Shown: positions 1 to 8,707 of the stretch, in pieces | How the letters are laid out: each line of letters starts with the position of its first letter | Numbering within the stretch: the stretch's first letter is position 1 | NCBI GenBank assembly: GCA_017527945.1 | Contig: JAFXPL010000018.1 | Span: 1 to 36,724 of the forward strand | Direction of reading: 5' to 3' | Source: Bacteroidales bacterium | GTDB lineage: Bacteria > Bacteroidota > Bacteroidia > Bacteroidales > WCHB1-69 | DNA length: 36,724 nt | The notes under the pieces: generated by a model | What the model was told of the DNA's origin: nothing | Databases searched by the model: none | Seen by the model: only the letters and a program-made list of their open reading frames with translations | Position numbers and translations under genes: made by a program

Positions 1-2
1 CC

Positions 3-419
3 TCCTGCTTCGGCGCGGCCTTCCTGCTGCTGCACCCGACCAAATACGCCGAGGAGCTGGCCAAGAAACTTGAGGAGCACAACGCCACGGCCTACTTGGT
101 GAACACCGGCTGGGCAGGCGGCGGATACGGTGTCGGCGAGCGCATCTCCCTGAAAGCCACCCGCGCCATCATCACCGCCATCCTCAACGACGAGCTCAAG
201 AGCTGCGAGACCGAAATCGTGAAACCCTTCAACTTGGTGATTCCCAAGCATGTCACCGGCGTTGACGACAACATCCTCAACCCCGTGAACAGCTGGGCCG
301 ACAAGGAGGCGTTCCAGAAGAGCGCCAACGAACTGGCCGCCGCCTTCATCAAGAACTTCGCCAACTTCAGCGACACCGAGCAAGGCAAAGCCCTCATCCC
401 GTTCGGCCCGCAGATTTAA
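3..419 (+). CDS. pckA: Phosphoenolpyruvate carboxykinase (ATP), C-terminal part
   Basis: The gene is cut by the window start; only the last 138 residues are visible. The reading frame opens at base 3 with SCFGAAFLLLHPTKYAEEL and continues with NTGWAGGGYGVGERISLKAT, typical of the C-terminal lobe of ATP-dependent PEP carboxykinase. This enzyme interconverts oxaloacetate + ATP and phosphoenolpyruvate + CO2 + ADP in the cytoplasm. In anaerobic Bacteroidales it commonly runs toward CO2 fixation into oxaloacetate for succinate formation (family knowledge). The end, at IPFGPQI followed by TAA, looks intact. The catalytic P-loop half lies outside the window. Confidence 0.93.
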   Translation, partial: SCFGAAFLLLHPTKYAEELAKKLEEHNATAYLVNTGWAGGGYGVGERISLKATRAIITAILNDELKSCETEIVKPFNLVIPKHVTGVDDNILNPVNSWADKEAFQKSANELAAAFIKNFANFSDTEQGKALIPFGPQI

Positions 420-441
420 TCACAATATATCATTCCAAAAA

Positions 442-494
442 GGGCTGAAAGCCCGACCTATGTCAACACAGGGTGAGCGATAGCGAGCCCTGTG
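442..494. repeat. Two consecutive palindromes (REP-like) between pckA and pepE
   Basis: A short hairpin GGGCT-GAA-AGCCC (442-454) is followed by a longer palindrome CACAGGG...CCCTGTG (467-473 with 488-494) whose interior GCGATAGC is itself partly self-complementary. There is no T-run, so it is not a typical terminator. A small hairpin next to a larger one is the layout of REP/RAYT-type intergenic repeats. I infer that class from shape only; no RAYT transposase is visible here. Confidence 0.5.
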
Positions 495-512
495 GCAAAA
501 AAAAACGAAAAT

Positions 513-1271
513 ATGAAACTATTACTGATAAGCAATTCAACCAACTACAAGGAACCGTATCTCGGCTGGTGCCAGCCGCTGATCGCGGAGTTCCTGCAAA
601 ACACGGCCGACGAGATCCTGTTCGTGCCGTACGCCGGCGTGGACGTGGGCGGCAAAGTCTATCCCGAGAGCTACGACAGCTACACGGCCCGTGTGCGCGG
701 CGTGTTCGAGAAGTTCGGCAAGAAAGTGGTCTCCGTGCACGAGGTCAGCGACCCCGTGGCAGCGGTCAACGACGCGAAACTCATCATGGTGGGCGGCGGC
801 AACACCTTCCACCTCGTGGCCGAGCTGCACCGTCACAAGCTCATCCAGCCCATCCGCCGCAAGGTGATGGAGGGAACCCCCTACATGGGCTGGAGCGCGG
901 GCTCCAACGTGGCCTGCCCGACGCTCTGTACCACCAACGATATGCCGATCGTGATGCCGGAGAGCTTCCAGTGCCTCGACTTAGTGCCGTTCCAAATCAA
1001 CCCGCACTACATCGACCCCTACCCGGAGGCCATCAACGACAGCATCCGCCATGGCGGTGAGACGCGCCAGGTACGCCTGAACGAGTACTTGGCGGTCAAC
1101 AAGGAGAAGACGGTCGTGGGCCTGCGCGAAGGCACCGCCCTCTGGGTCGATCACGAGCGCATCACCCTCAAGGGCACGCGCAACATGATTGTGCTCCGCT
1201 ACGGCCGCGAGCCCGAGGAGGTCGCCCCCGGCACCGTGTTCGAGTACGACATCACTCCGTGCCACGTGTAA
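513..1271 (+). CDS. pepE: Peptidase E (alpha-aspartyl dipeptidase, S51 family)
   Basis: A cytoplasmic serine peptidase that hydrolyses dipeptides with N-terminal aspartate. The 252-residue product starts MKLLLISNSTN, matching the family start. An in-frame GTG at 492 would add seven residues but lies inside the upstream palindrome, so ATG 513 is preferred. The nucleophile Ser128 sits in GWSAG, preceded by VGGGNTF. Asp143 (TTNDMP) and His165 (QINPHY) fall at the spacing of the known Ser-Asp-His triad. It is about 20 residues longer than the E. coli enzyme. A strong hairpin terminator follows, so it appears to be a single-gene unit. Confidence 0.93.
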   Translation: MKLLLISNSTNYKEPYLGWCQPLIAEFLQNTADEILFVPYAGVDVGGKVYPESYDSYTARVRGVFEKFGKKVVSVHEVSDPVAAVNDAKLIMVGGGNTFHLVAELHRHKLIQPIRRKVMEGTPYMGWSAGSNVACPTLCTTNDMPIVMPESFQCLDLVPFQINPHYIDPYPEAINDSIRHGGETRQVRLNEYLAVNKEKTVVGLREGTALWVDHERITLKGTRNMIVLRYGREPEEVAPGTVFEYDITPCHV

Positions 1272-1304
1272 CGGGCGAAAACAACCACATTTTCCGTGAC
1301 AAAG

Positions 1305-1336
1305 ACGTGCGAGCCCCATCCCGCACGTTTTTTTTT
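1305..1336 (+). terminator. Rho-independent terminator after pepE
   Basis: A perfect 7-bp stem ACGTGCG (1305-1311) / CGCACGT (1322-1328) with a 10-base loop runs directly into a run of nine T residues (1328-1336). It ends transcription about 35 bases after the pepE stop codon. Confidence 0.85.
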
Positions 1337-1355
1337 CTTTAAACCTTGAACTTTG

Positions 1356-1526
1356 GGCTGTTGGCTGTTGGCTGTTGGCTGTTAGCTGTTAGCTATTGGC
1401 TGTTGGCTATTGGCTGTTGGCTGTTGGCTATTGGCAGTTGGCTGTTAGCTGTTGGCTGTTAGCTGTTGGCTGCTGGCTGTTGGCTGTTGGCTATTGGCTG
1501 TTGGCTTGAACTTTGAACTTTGAACT
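1356..1526. repeat. Heptanucleotide tandem array (21 GGCTGTT-type units plus 3 TTGAACT units)
   Basis: Bases 1356-1502 read as 21 uninterrupted 7-base units. Most are GGCTGTT, with AGCTGTT, GGCTATT, AGCTATT and single variants GGCAGTT and GGCTGCT. After a four-base junction, three TTGAACT heptamers follow at 1506-1526, and one similar TTGAACTTTG lies just before the array. The array fills most of the pepE-nadE gap and reaches the nadE promoter: the -33 TTTG lies across the boundary of the first two TTGAACT units. Unit variants are mostly single transitions, so the array is old or under drift. It has no spacers and is not a CRISPR. Confidence 0.95.
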
Positions 1527-1542
1527 AAAAAGACTATCTTTG
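1512..1542 (+). promoter_or_regulatory. Bacteroidota-type promoter for the nadE operon
   Basis: TTTG at 1512-1515 and TATCTTTG at 1535-1542 are separated by exactly 19 bases, the optimum for the primary sigma factor of Bacteroidota (-33 TTTG, -7 TAnnTTTG). The nadE start codon lies 22 bases downstream, so the leader is short. The -33 box lies inside the TTGAACT repeat, so slippage in the array could move or duplicate it. Confidence 0.8.
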
Positions 1543-1564
1543 CCGCTTCAAAATTCCAACCATT

Positions 1565-2407
1565 ATGATCAGACCCGACGAACAATATTTTCCCTTCCTC
1601 GCAGGCGAGGAGACGATGCGCAGATTGGCGGAAGGAATCCGCGAACGCATGTACAACTATGTATCAACCAGTAAATTGCAATCGCTCGTCTTGGGCATCT
1701 CCGGCGGCATAGACAGCACGCTGTGCGCCGCCCTGCTGCGGCCCGTGTGCGACCGTCTCAACATCCCGCTCATCGGCCGCTCCATCACCATCGAGACCAA
1801 CAAGCCCGAGGAAATCGACCGTTCCATCGCCGTGGGCGAGGCCTTCTGCCACGACTTCGCACACCTCGACATCACCGAGACCTTCTTCGCCAACAAGAAG
1901 CTGCTCGTCAGCTACGACGACTCCCATCTCTCCAAGCTGCGCCAGGGCAACATGAAGGCCCGCATGAGGATGATGGTCCTCTACGACCTCGCCCAGCTCC
2001 ACCGCGGCATGGTCATCTCCACCGACAACTACACCGAATACCTCACCGGCTTCTGGACCCTCCACGGCGACGTGGGCGACTACGCTCCCGTGCAACATCT
2101 CTGGAAGACTGAGATTTACAACCTCGCCAACTACCTTCTCGGCGAAGAGACTCCGGAGCAGCAGTCCGCCATGCAGTCGTCCATCGATGCCACCCCCTTG
2201 GACGGGCTCGGCATCAGCGCCAACGACTGCGAGCAGCTCGGTGTGGAGAACTATTTCGAAGCCGACCGCCTCTTCGCCGCCTATTTTCAGGGCGACGAAT
2301 CGCTGCGCGAGCACGTGCTCATCAAACGCTACTACGCCTCCGAGTTCAAGCGCCACAACCCGGCTTGTTTCACCCGCGAAGAGTTGGTCTCCGGCATGGG
2401 AAAATAG
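1565..2407 (+). CDS. nadE: NAD+ synthase (ammonia-dependent type)
   Basis: Catalyses the last step of NAD biosynthesis, converting nicotinic acid adenine dinucleotide + ATP + ammonia to NAD+. The 280-residue product has the PP-loop signature SGGIDS at residues 46-51 and the substrate-binding stretch STDNYTEYLTGF. The length matches single-domain NadE; there is no N-terminal nitrilase/glutaminase domain, so free ammonia is the expected nitrogen donor. First gene of a three-gene operon: the next start is 6 bases after its stop. Confidence 0.93.
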   Translation: MIRPDEQYFPFLAGEETMRRLAEGIRERMYNYVSTSKLQSLVLGISGGIDSTLCAALLRPVCDRLNIPLIGRSITIETNKPEEIDRSIAVGEAFCHDFAHLDITETFFANKKLLVSYDDSHLSKLRQGNMKARMRMMVLYDLAQLHRGMVISTDNYTEYLTGFWTLHGDVGDYAPVQHLWKTEIYNLANYLLGEETPEQQSAMQSSIDATPLDGLGISANDCEQLGVENYFEADRLFAAYFQGDESLREHVLIKRYYASEFKRHNPACFTREELVSGMGK

Positions 2408-2413
2408 CGGTTT

Positions 2414-3274
2414 ATGGGCGAAAAGGATCAAAACACAAAGCTGATTATCGACGCGGGCGGCACCAAGACCGCCTGCGCCTTGCTTTTTGAGGGCCGTGTG
2501 TTCCGGTGTGCGGTTGCCGGCATCAACCCGAACTACACGCCGGAGGAGGAAATCTTGCGCTCCTTAGCCGATGCCGTAAGCCAGCTTCCGAAAGGGATAA
2601 CCATCGCGGAGACAGACTATTACGGATCCGGCTGCGCCACCCCGCAGAACGCTTTCCGCATGGAGGGGTACTTGCGGATGTTCTTCCCGACGGCAAACAT
2701 CCGCGTCTGGTCCGACCTGATGGCTCCCTGTCATGCCCTGGCCCGCGACACCGAGGCCATCGTCGGCATCCTCGGCACCGGCGCGGCCTCCTGCCACTAC
2801 GACGGGCATACGATGGTGCACCGCGCGCCGTCGCTCGGCTGGTTGCTCGGCGACGAGGGCAGCGGCACACATCTCGGCAAAGGACTCGTCGCCGCCTACC
2901 TCTCGGAGACGCTCCCCCACCCTATCCGCACCGCCTTCGAGGAACGCTACCACCTCAACCGCGACATCGTCATGCACCACCTCTACCAAGAACCGCATCC
3001 CAACCGTTTCCTGTCGCAGTTCCCACCGTTTCTTAGCGACAACACCAACGAACCATCTGTAAAACAAATTGTTACATCTTCTTTCGAGACCTTCTTCGAA
3101 AAACAGAAAAGCTATTATTCCGGATGTGGCCGTCTCCCGTGGCACTTCTCCGGCTCCGTGGCGGCGCACTTCGAGAAGGAACTGCGCGAGGCGGGCGACA
3201 AGTCCGGATGCACCGTCGGGAAGGTGGTCGCCGACCCGATGGAAGTGCTTATCAAATCCGTAAACAACAAGTAG
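2414..3274 (+). CDS. N-acetylglucosamine kinase-like protein (BadF/BadG ATPase family)
   Basis: A 286-residue ASKHA-fold sugar kinase. The phosphate-1 motif DAGGTKT is at residues 13-19, a catalytic-type Asp at 101 (WSDL), the phosphate-2 motif GILGTGAAS around 118-126, and GWLLGDEGSG at 142-151. This pattern matches eukaryotic-type GlcNAc kinases and their Bacteroidota homologues, which phosphorylate amino sugars for recycling of peptidoglycan or glycans. The exact substrate cannot be read from sequence. It lies 6 bases after nadE and 4 bases before the MATE gene, so the three are co-transcribed. Length is usual for the family. Confidence 0.85.
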   Translation: MGEKDQNTKLIIDAGGTKTACALLFEGRVFRCAVAGINPNYTPEEEILRSLADAVSQLPKGITIAETDYYGSGCATPQNAFRMEGYLRMFFPTANIRVWSDLMAPCHALARDTEAIVGILGTGAASCHYDGHTMVHRAPSLGWLLGDEGSGTHLGKGLVAAYLSETLPHPIRTAFEERYHLNRDIVMHHLYQEPHPNRFLSQFPPFLSDNTNEPSVKQIVTSSFETFFEKQKSYYSGCGRLPWHFSGSVAAHFEKELREAGDKSGCTVGKVVADPMEVLIKSVNNK

Positions 3275-3278
3275 GGAC

Positions 3279-4622
3279 ATGCCGAAATCAGCCCAAATCC
3301 TCCTTTCCGACCATTTCACCTACGGAAAGCTTTTGCGCTTCACCGTACCGGCCATGCTGATGATGGTGTTCACATCCATTTACAGCGTGGTGGACGGGCT
3401 TTTCGTGTCGAACTTTGCGGGGAAAACGGCTTTCGCGGCCCTCAACCTCATCTTCCCATTCCTGATGTTCCTCAGCATCGTGGGTTTCATCTTCGCCACT
3501 GGCGGAAGTGCATTGATAGCCAAGACTTTGGGAGAAGGAAATCCGGAAAAGGCCAACCGTATCTTCTCCATGCTCGTCTATGCCGGCGCCCTGGCGGGTG
3601 TCTTGTTCGCCATCATCGGATGGCCGCTGTTGGACGACATTTCGCGGCTGTTGGGCGCCGACGAAGCCATGGTCGGCGACTGTGTCATGTACGGCCGCAT
3701 CCTGCTCGCCGCCCTGCCCTTCTTCATCCTGCAAATCATGTTCCAGACCTTCATGATCACCGCCGAGCGGCCGCGGCTGAGCCTTGCGGTGACCCTCGTC
3801 GCGGGGTTCCTCAACATGCTGTTGGACTTGCTTTTGGTCGGAGTACTCGGCTTCGGGCTGAAGGGCGCGGCCTGGGCCACCGCCGCCTCGCAGATGGTAG
3901 GCGGGCTCATCCCGCTCGCCTACTTCCTCGCCCCGAACGGTTCGCGGCTGCGGCTCGGCAAGCCCGTGTTCGACGGCGCGGCCCTGCGACAAACCTGCTT
4001 CAACGGACTGAGCGAGTTCTTCACCAACATCTCCTCCACGGTGGTCTCCATGCTCTACAACTATCAGCTGATGAAGTACATCGGCGAGGACGGCGTGGCC
4101 GCCTTCGGCATCATCATGTACTTAGCCTTCGTCTTCGCGGCCATCATGATCGGCTACAGCATGGGCTCCGCGCCGATTGTGAGCTACCACTACGGTGCCG
4201 GCAACCGCGACGAGCTGCGGAACGTCTTCCACAAAAGCATGATTCTGATCGGGAGCATCGGTTTCGCTCAGTTCCTGCTGGCCCAGCTGCTCGCGCACCC
4301 GTTGGCGCACATATTCGTGAGTTACGACCCCTCGCTGCTCCAGCTTACGACCCGCGCCCTGCGCATCTACAGCGTCTCCTTCCTGCTGATGGGCTTCAAC
4401 GGCTATGCCTCGGCCTTCTTCACCGCCCTGAACAACGGCGTGGTGTCGGCGGTCATCTCCACCAACCGCACGCTCGTCTGCGAAACTCTCGCCGTGCTGC
4501 TCCTCCCGCTGCTTTTCGGGGTCGATGGCATCTGGTTCGCCATCATCTTCGCGGAATGCGCCGCCCTCATCCTCACCACCGCCATGCTGCTCAAGCACCG
4601 GAAGCGGTACGGCTACGCCTGA
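3279..4622 (+). CDS. MATE family efflux transporter
   Basis: A 447-residue inner-membrane protein with about 12 hydrophobic segments in two similar halves. It opens with a MATE-like N-terminus (FTYGKLLRFTVPAMLMMVF, then YSVVDGLFVSNFAG). The family exports cationic drugs or metabolites using a Na+ or H+ gradient; the substrate here is unknown. The sequence appears intact. Its stop lies 17 bases from the convergent stop of the TolC-like gene, and no clear terminator is seen between them. Confidence 0.9.
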   Translation: MPKSAQILLSDHFTYGKLLRFTVPAMLMMVFTSIYSVVDGLFVSNFAGKTAFAALNLIFPFLMFLSIVGFIFATGGSALIAKTLGEGNPEKANRIFSMLVYAGALAGVLFAIIGWPLLDDISRLLGADEAMVGDCVMYGRILLAALPFFILQIMFQTFMITAERPRLSLAVTLVAGFLNMLLDLLLVGVLGFGLKGAAWATAASQMVGGLIPLAYFLAPNGSRLRLGKPVFDGAALRQTCFNGLSEFFTNISSTVVSMLYNYQLMKYIGEDGVAAFGIIMYLAFVFAAIMIGYSMGSAPIVSYHYGAGNRDELRNVFHKSMILIGSIGFAQFLLAQLLAHPLAHIFVSYDPSLLQLTTRALRIYSVSFLLMGFNGYASAFFTALNNGVVSAVISTNRTLVCETLAVLLLPLLFGVDGIWFAIIFAECAALILTTAMLLKHRKRYGYA

Positions 4623-4639
4623 AACAAGCCGCAAACCGC

Positions 4640-5986
4640 CTATTTTCCAGTCAAATCATGATACCTTCTGCACGCCGTGGCATAGGTGATCTGCCGGTCG
4701 GTGATGGCGTTTCGGGCCTGCAGCAACAGCGCGTTGGCCTCCAAAACGTCCGTTATCGTGTTCATGCCGGCCTTGTAGTTCAGCTCGGCGAGGCGGTAGT
4801 TCTCTTCCGCCATGTCAAGGGCAGCGGAATCCGAGCGCAGCAATGACCTTGCCTCCACCATCTGGTTGTAGGCCTGCCGTTCCTGGAGCATCATCTTCTC
4901 GTTCAGTTCCTGCTGCTGCATCTCCGCCGTCCGGATTTTCCACTCGTGTTCCTTGAGTTTATGGGATGTTTCCCACCATTGGGTCAGCGGCACCGAGACT
5001 CTCCCGAACAGCAGCGCGTTGAACTTGGCCTTGTCCATGAGATTCCCGTAGGTGGCCACGGCACCGACACCCACCTGCGGCAGTGCCTCGCCCAAGGCCA
5101 TCTTCTTGTACAGGTTCTCCGCCTCTACCTGTAGTTCAAGAAGCCGCCGCTCGGGGCGGGCGAAGGAAACGCTTCCTTCGGATGCAAACGATTCGATGCG
5201 GTCGAGGTCATTCTCCAATTGCAAGCCTCCCTCTGGGTATGGGATTCCAATCTGATGGCAAAGCAGCTGCGAAGCCAACAAGATGCCGTTCCTCAACTGG
5301 GTTTCCTTAGCCATGAACTCATTGCGTTTCAATGCGATACGCAATTTATCGCTCCGCGTGATGAGGCCGGCCCCCATCGCCTTGTCCACCGTATGTTCCA
5401 GCGAGTCTATCAGCGCCATGACCATCTTCAAGGTCTGCTCTTTTTCTTTCAGTCCCAGCACCAAGTAGTAGGAGGACTCCACCTCCTCCAAAAGGTCGCG
5501 CTCGGTCACCTCGGCCTTCAACTCCGCAGCCTCCACGCCTAACTTGGCCAAACGGTTTCCGTTCACGATGCGCCCGCCGGCATAGAGCGGCGCCACCGCC
5601 ATGGCATTGACCCCATGGCCCTTTTTCAGTGCCGTGACCTCTGTGGGGACATTGCCGCCAACAGCCGGATCGTTCAAAACCTCAACCACGGCGGCGACAA
5701 ACTCGCCAAAGCCACTCCTCTCACTAAGGTCGTTCACACTGTACTCCAGCAAAGGACGCATAGCATAGTAGGCGCTGTAACCCAACGACACCTGCGGGAA
5801 GTACTTGGTGAAAACCTGCGCCTTCACCTCCCGCGCCTTCTCGATTTCGTACTGACTGATTTTGAACTGCGCGTTGTTGGTCTTCACCAAAGCGAGACAA
5901 GAGTCCAACGTCAGCACACCGCCTTGCGCAAAAGACAGCATCACCCAGAACAAGAAAACGGTGTATATCGTGACTTTTTTCAACAT
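4640..5986 (-). CDS. TolC-family outer membrane efflux protein
   Basis: A 448-residue outer-membrane channel component of a tripartite efflux pump. A signal peptide covers about residues 1-20 (hydrophobic core, then SFAQ). Repeated long amphipathic helices are present, including a closing segment AELNYKAGMNTITDVLEANA that is typical of the second OEP repeat. Last gene of the adaptor-RND-TolC operon, which reads leftwards. Its start codon sits inside a short-unit tandem repeat, so no Shine-Dalgarno sequence is visible, which is not unusual in Bacteroidota. The coding sequence looks intact, unlike its two operon partners. Confidence 0.9.
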   Translation of the reverse strand: MLKKVTIYTVFLFWVMLSFAQGGVLTLDSCLALVKTNNAQFKISQYEIEKAREVKAQVFTKYFPQVSLGYSAYYAMRPLLEYSVNDLSERSGFGEFVAAVVEVLNDPAVGGNVPTEVTALKKGHGVNAMAVAPLYAGGRIVNGNRLAKLGVEAAELKAEVTERDLLEEVESSYYLVLGLKEKEQTLKMVMALIDSLEHTVDKAMGAGLITRSDKLRIALKRNEFMAKETQLRNGILLASQLLCHQIGIPYPEGGLQLENDLDRIESFASEGSVSFARPERRLLELQVEAENLYKKMALGEALPQVGVGAVATYGNLMDKAKFNALLFGRVSVPLTQWWETSHKLKEHEWKIRTAEMQQQELNEKMMLQERQAYNQMVEARSLLRSDSAALDMAEENYRLAELNYKAGMNTITDVLEANALLLQARNAITDRQITYATACRRYHDLTGK

Positions 5987-6067
5987 GACTAATAACTATG
6001 ACTATGACTAATAACTATGACTATGACTAATGACTATGACTATGACTAATGACTATAACTATGACTT
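5985..6067. repeat. Tandem repeat of about 19 bases (ATGACTA + ATAACT + ATGACT) at the RND-tolC junction
   Basis: About four copies of a unit built from ATGACTA/ATAACT/ATGACT run from the tolC start codon to inside the 3' end of the RND gene. As a result the last codons of the pump gene (ending SHSYSH) are made of repeat sequence. It occupies the entire 59-base gap between the genes plus both coding edges. Confidence 0.9.
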
Positions 6068-8698
6068 TCGGGAAGTTCTGCTGTGTTTTTGTCTGCATTT
6101 CTCTTGTCCCGGCTGTCTAAACGCTTCAGGAATCGTTTGTTGAGTTTGGCACGCGCCTGTTTGTCGCGTTCGCCGGCATCGAAGGCCAGGCAGTAGGCCA
6201 CGGGCAGCACGGTAACCACCAAGGGGAACGTGAGAATGGTGCCGAAGCATATCACCACGCCCATGGGCTCCCAAAGAAGCGTCTTCGCAATAATCATCGG
6301 CACGACGCCGAGCGCGGTGGTGGCAGAGGTGAGGAAAATCGGGCGCATACGCCGCAGCCCCGTCTCGTAGGCGGCCTCGTACACCGAAAGATGCTCTTTC
6401 TCACGCAGTTCCGATGCATGGTCGTACATGATGATGGCGTTCCGCACGATGATGCCGATCAGCGAAATGATGCCCAGCATGGCTGTCACCGACAAGTCCA
6501 GCCCGAAAAGCCACAGCCCGAAGGTGGCACCGAAGATGCACAACACCGACACCGAAATCGACAGGAACGAGATGCCGATTTTCTGGTAATGGATGACCAG
6601 CACGATGAACATGACCACGATGGCCGCAATGATGGACTGCACCAACGACGGCATGGTCTCCTTGGTGATGGCCATGGAGCCTCCCGCCTCGATGGTGGCG
6701 TTCTCCGGCAGATCAAGGGTCGCAATGTACTGGTCAAGTTTCTTGTACTGAGCAAGTTGACGAGCACCAGGCAGCACATCGGCCATCACCGTGATGCAGC
6801 GCCGCCCATTGCGATGGGTGAGGTTGTCGTGACTGAACGAAGGTTGCAGGTTCGCCACCTGACGAAGCGGCACCCAAGTGCCAGGATGCGCAGTGGGCAC
6901 TAATATATCCCCAAGTTCTTCATAATCAATATCATGAACTCCTTCCGTGTAAATTTTGGTCGGAAGGTTATAGCCATCCTCCCACATGGAGACCAGGTTG
7001 CCGCCCGAAAGCGCCCCGGCCAGATAGACCGACAACTGCGCCTGGGTCACCCCGAGCCGGCTGGCCTCGTCGATGTTGAGATCCACCTCCACAACCTCCT
7101 CCGTCTCGTCATAGTCGGAATGAACGAAGCAGAGGTCGGGATTTTGTTTCATCACAGCGATGAGCGAGTCGCGCAAAGGGGATATCTGCTCGTAGGTGTC
7201 GCCAGAGATATAATACTCGACAGGGGCGTTAACCACTTGATAGTCCATCTGTTTGAACCGAATCTGCGCCAACGGGAAATAGTTCTCGTACTTGCGCGGG
7301 TACTCCTTCATCATCTCCTTGGTGGCTTTTTCCGAGTTCGTGAGCACGATGAACTGTGCATACGCATCCGTCGGCACGGCCATGGGCGCGTAGGTGATAT
7401 GGAAACGCGGCGACGCCATGCCGATAAAGGCCGTCACGGAGCGGACGCGAGGATCGCGCCGAAGGATCTTCGTCAGCGAGTCGGCCACCGCCGCCGTCTC
7501 GTCCAAGGAACTTTCCCGTGGCAAGATGTATCTCCACGGCAAAGCTGTCACGCTCGGCCTTGGGCAACATCTGCACGTTGATGCGCGTGAACAAGAAGAG
7601 TCCCAATGCCACAAAGAGCCCCGCCACAAGAATTGTGCCCCATTTGTGGCGAAAACAGAGATCCAACAGCTGCTTATAGCCCCGCTGAAGCGTATCGAAG
7701 AATCTGGCCTGTATCTTCTCCAACCGCGACCGGTGGCCGGGATTGGCCCGCTTGATGATGCGGGCCGACAGGAACGGGATCACCCAGATGGCATAGAGAA
7801 AACTGCACAAAAGGGCGATGAAAATGGTCCATGGGAAGAGTTTCACGAAGTCGCCCATGTTGGTACCCCGCAGCAACGCCAGCATCGGGAAAAACATGAA
7901 CGACACCGAACAGGTGGCGATGAGCATGGAGGTCATGAGGCTGCGGGTGGAGACCGCCGCCGAATACCAGCGCGAATGGCCTGTGTTCAACAAGTCTGTG
8001 TAGCCGTCAATCACCACCACCGAGTCATCGACAATCATGCCGAGCACCACGATAAGGGCGGCGAGAGTCACCGTATTCAACTCAACGCCAAGCAGATACA
8101 TAATCGCCCACGTGGCCGCGACACAGACGGGTACCGAGGTGGAGGAGACCAACGCCGTGCGCAGCGGGAAGAGGAAGAGCATCACCAGAATCACGATGAC
8201 GACCGCCTCTACCAGGTCTTTCAGGAACGAGAGCACCGACTTGTTGACCACCACGGGCTGGTCGGTGATGCGGTGCACGCGGATGTCGGGCGGGGCCGTC
8301 GCCAGGACACCCTGCGGCAGGTCGGTCTGCCGGAACAGCACTAACCCCTGCCGGATGCGCGACCAGGTCATCTTCGCGTCTTTGACATCGTTCACCAAGG
8401 TCACGAAGACCACCAACATGCCGTCTTTGGAGTAGGAATAGGTCTTTTTCTTGTTCACGTCGCCGAACGTGAAGAGATATTGTTCCACAGGCTTCGCCAC
8501 CCGCTCCTCAATCTCTTCGGCCGTCGCGCCAGGATACACCACAGCGACCACACCCTGGCGGATGGTCACATCCGGAAATTCGTTCTTCTTGAGCTTCGGC
8601 AGCGCGATGAACCCGAAAACCACAATCACGGACATGAAGAAGAACACCAGGTTGTTGTTCCGCATGGCCGCTTCCACAATGTTTCTTTTCTTCGCCAT
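6046..8698 (-). pseudogene. RND efflux permease, frameshifted and lacking most of a porter subdomain
   Basis: Two overlapping reading frames together make one AcrB/MexB-type proton-driven inner-membrane pump. The N-terminal part (8698 to about 7525) has TM1, then the start of the porter domain, TM2 onward and the VDDSVVVID motif with the paired Asp residues at 226-227. The C-terminal part (about 7525 to 6046) continues with porter and TM regions up to the final helix pair. The frames join at EIHL|PRESSLDE; one extra base around 7520-7526 (CTTG instead of CTG) explains the shift. Residues 126-150 jump from the start of the second porter subdomain (LPQGV) straight to its end (RITDQPVVV), so about 150 residues usual for the family are missing. 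Corrected length is about 883 residues versus about 1,020-1,050. Probably non-functional. Confidence 0.8.
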
Positions 8699-8707
8699 GA
8701 CCGCCTG

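Noticed and set aside
1356..1526. CRISPR array
   Set aside because: Units are 7 bases with no spacers and no cas genes nearby.
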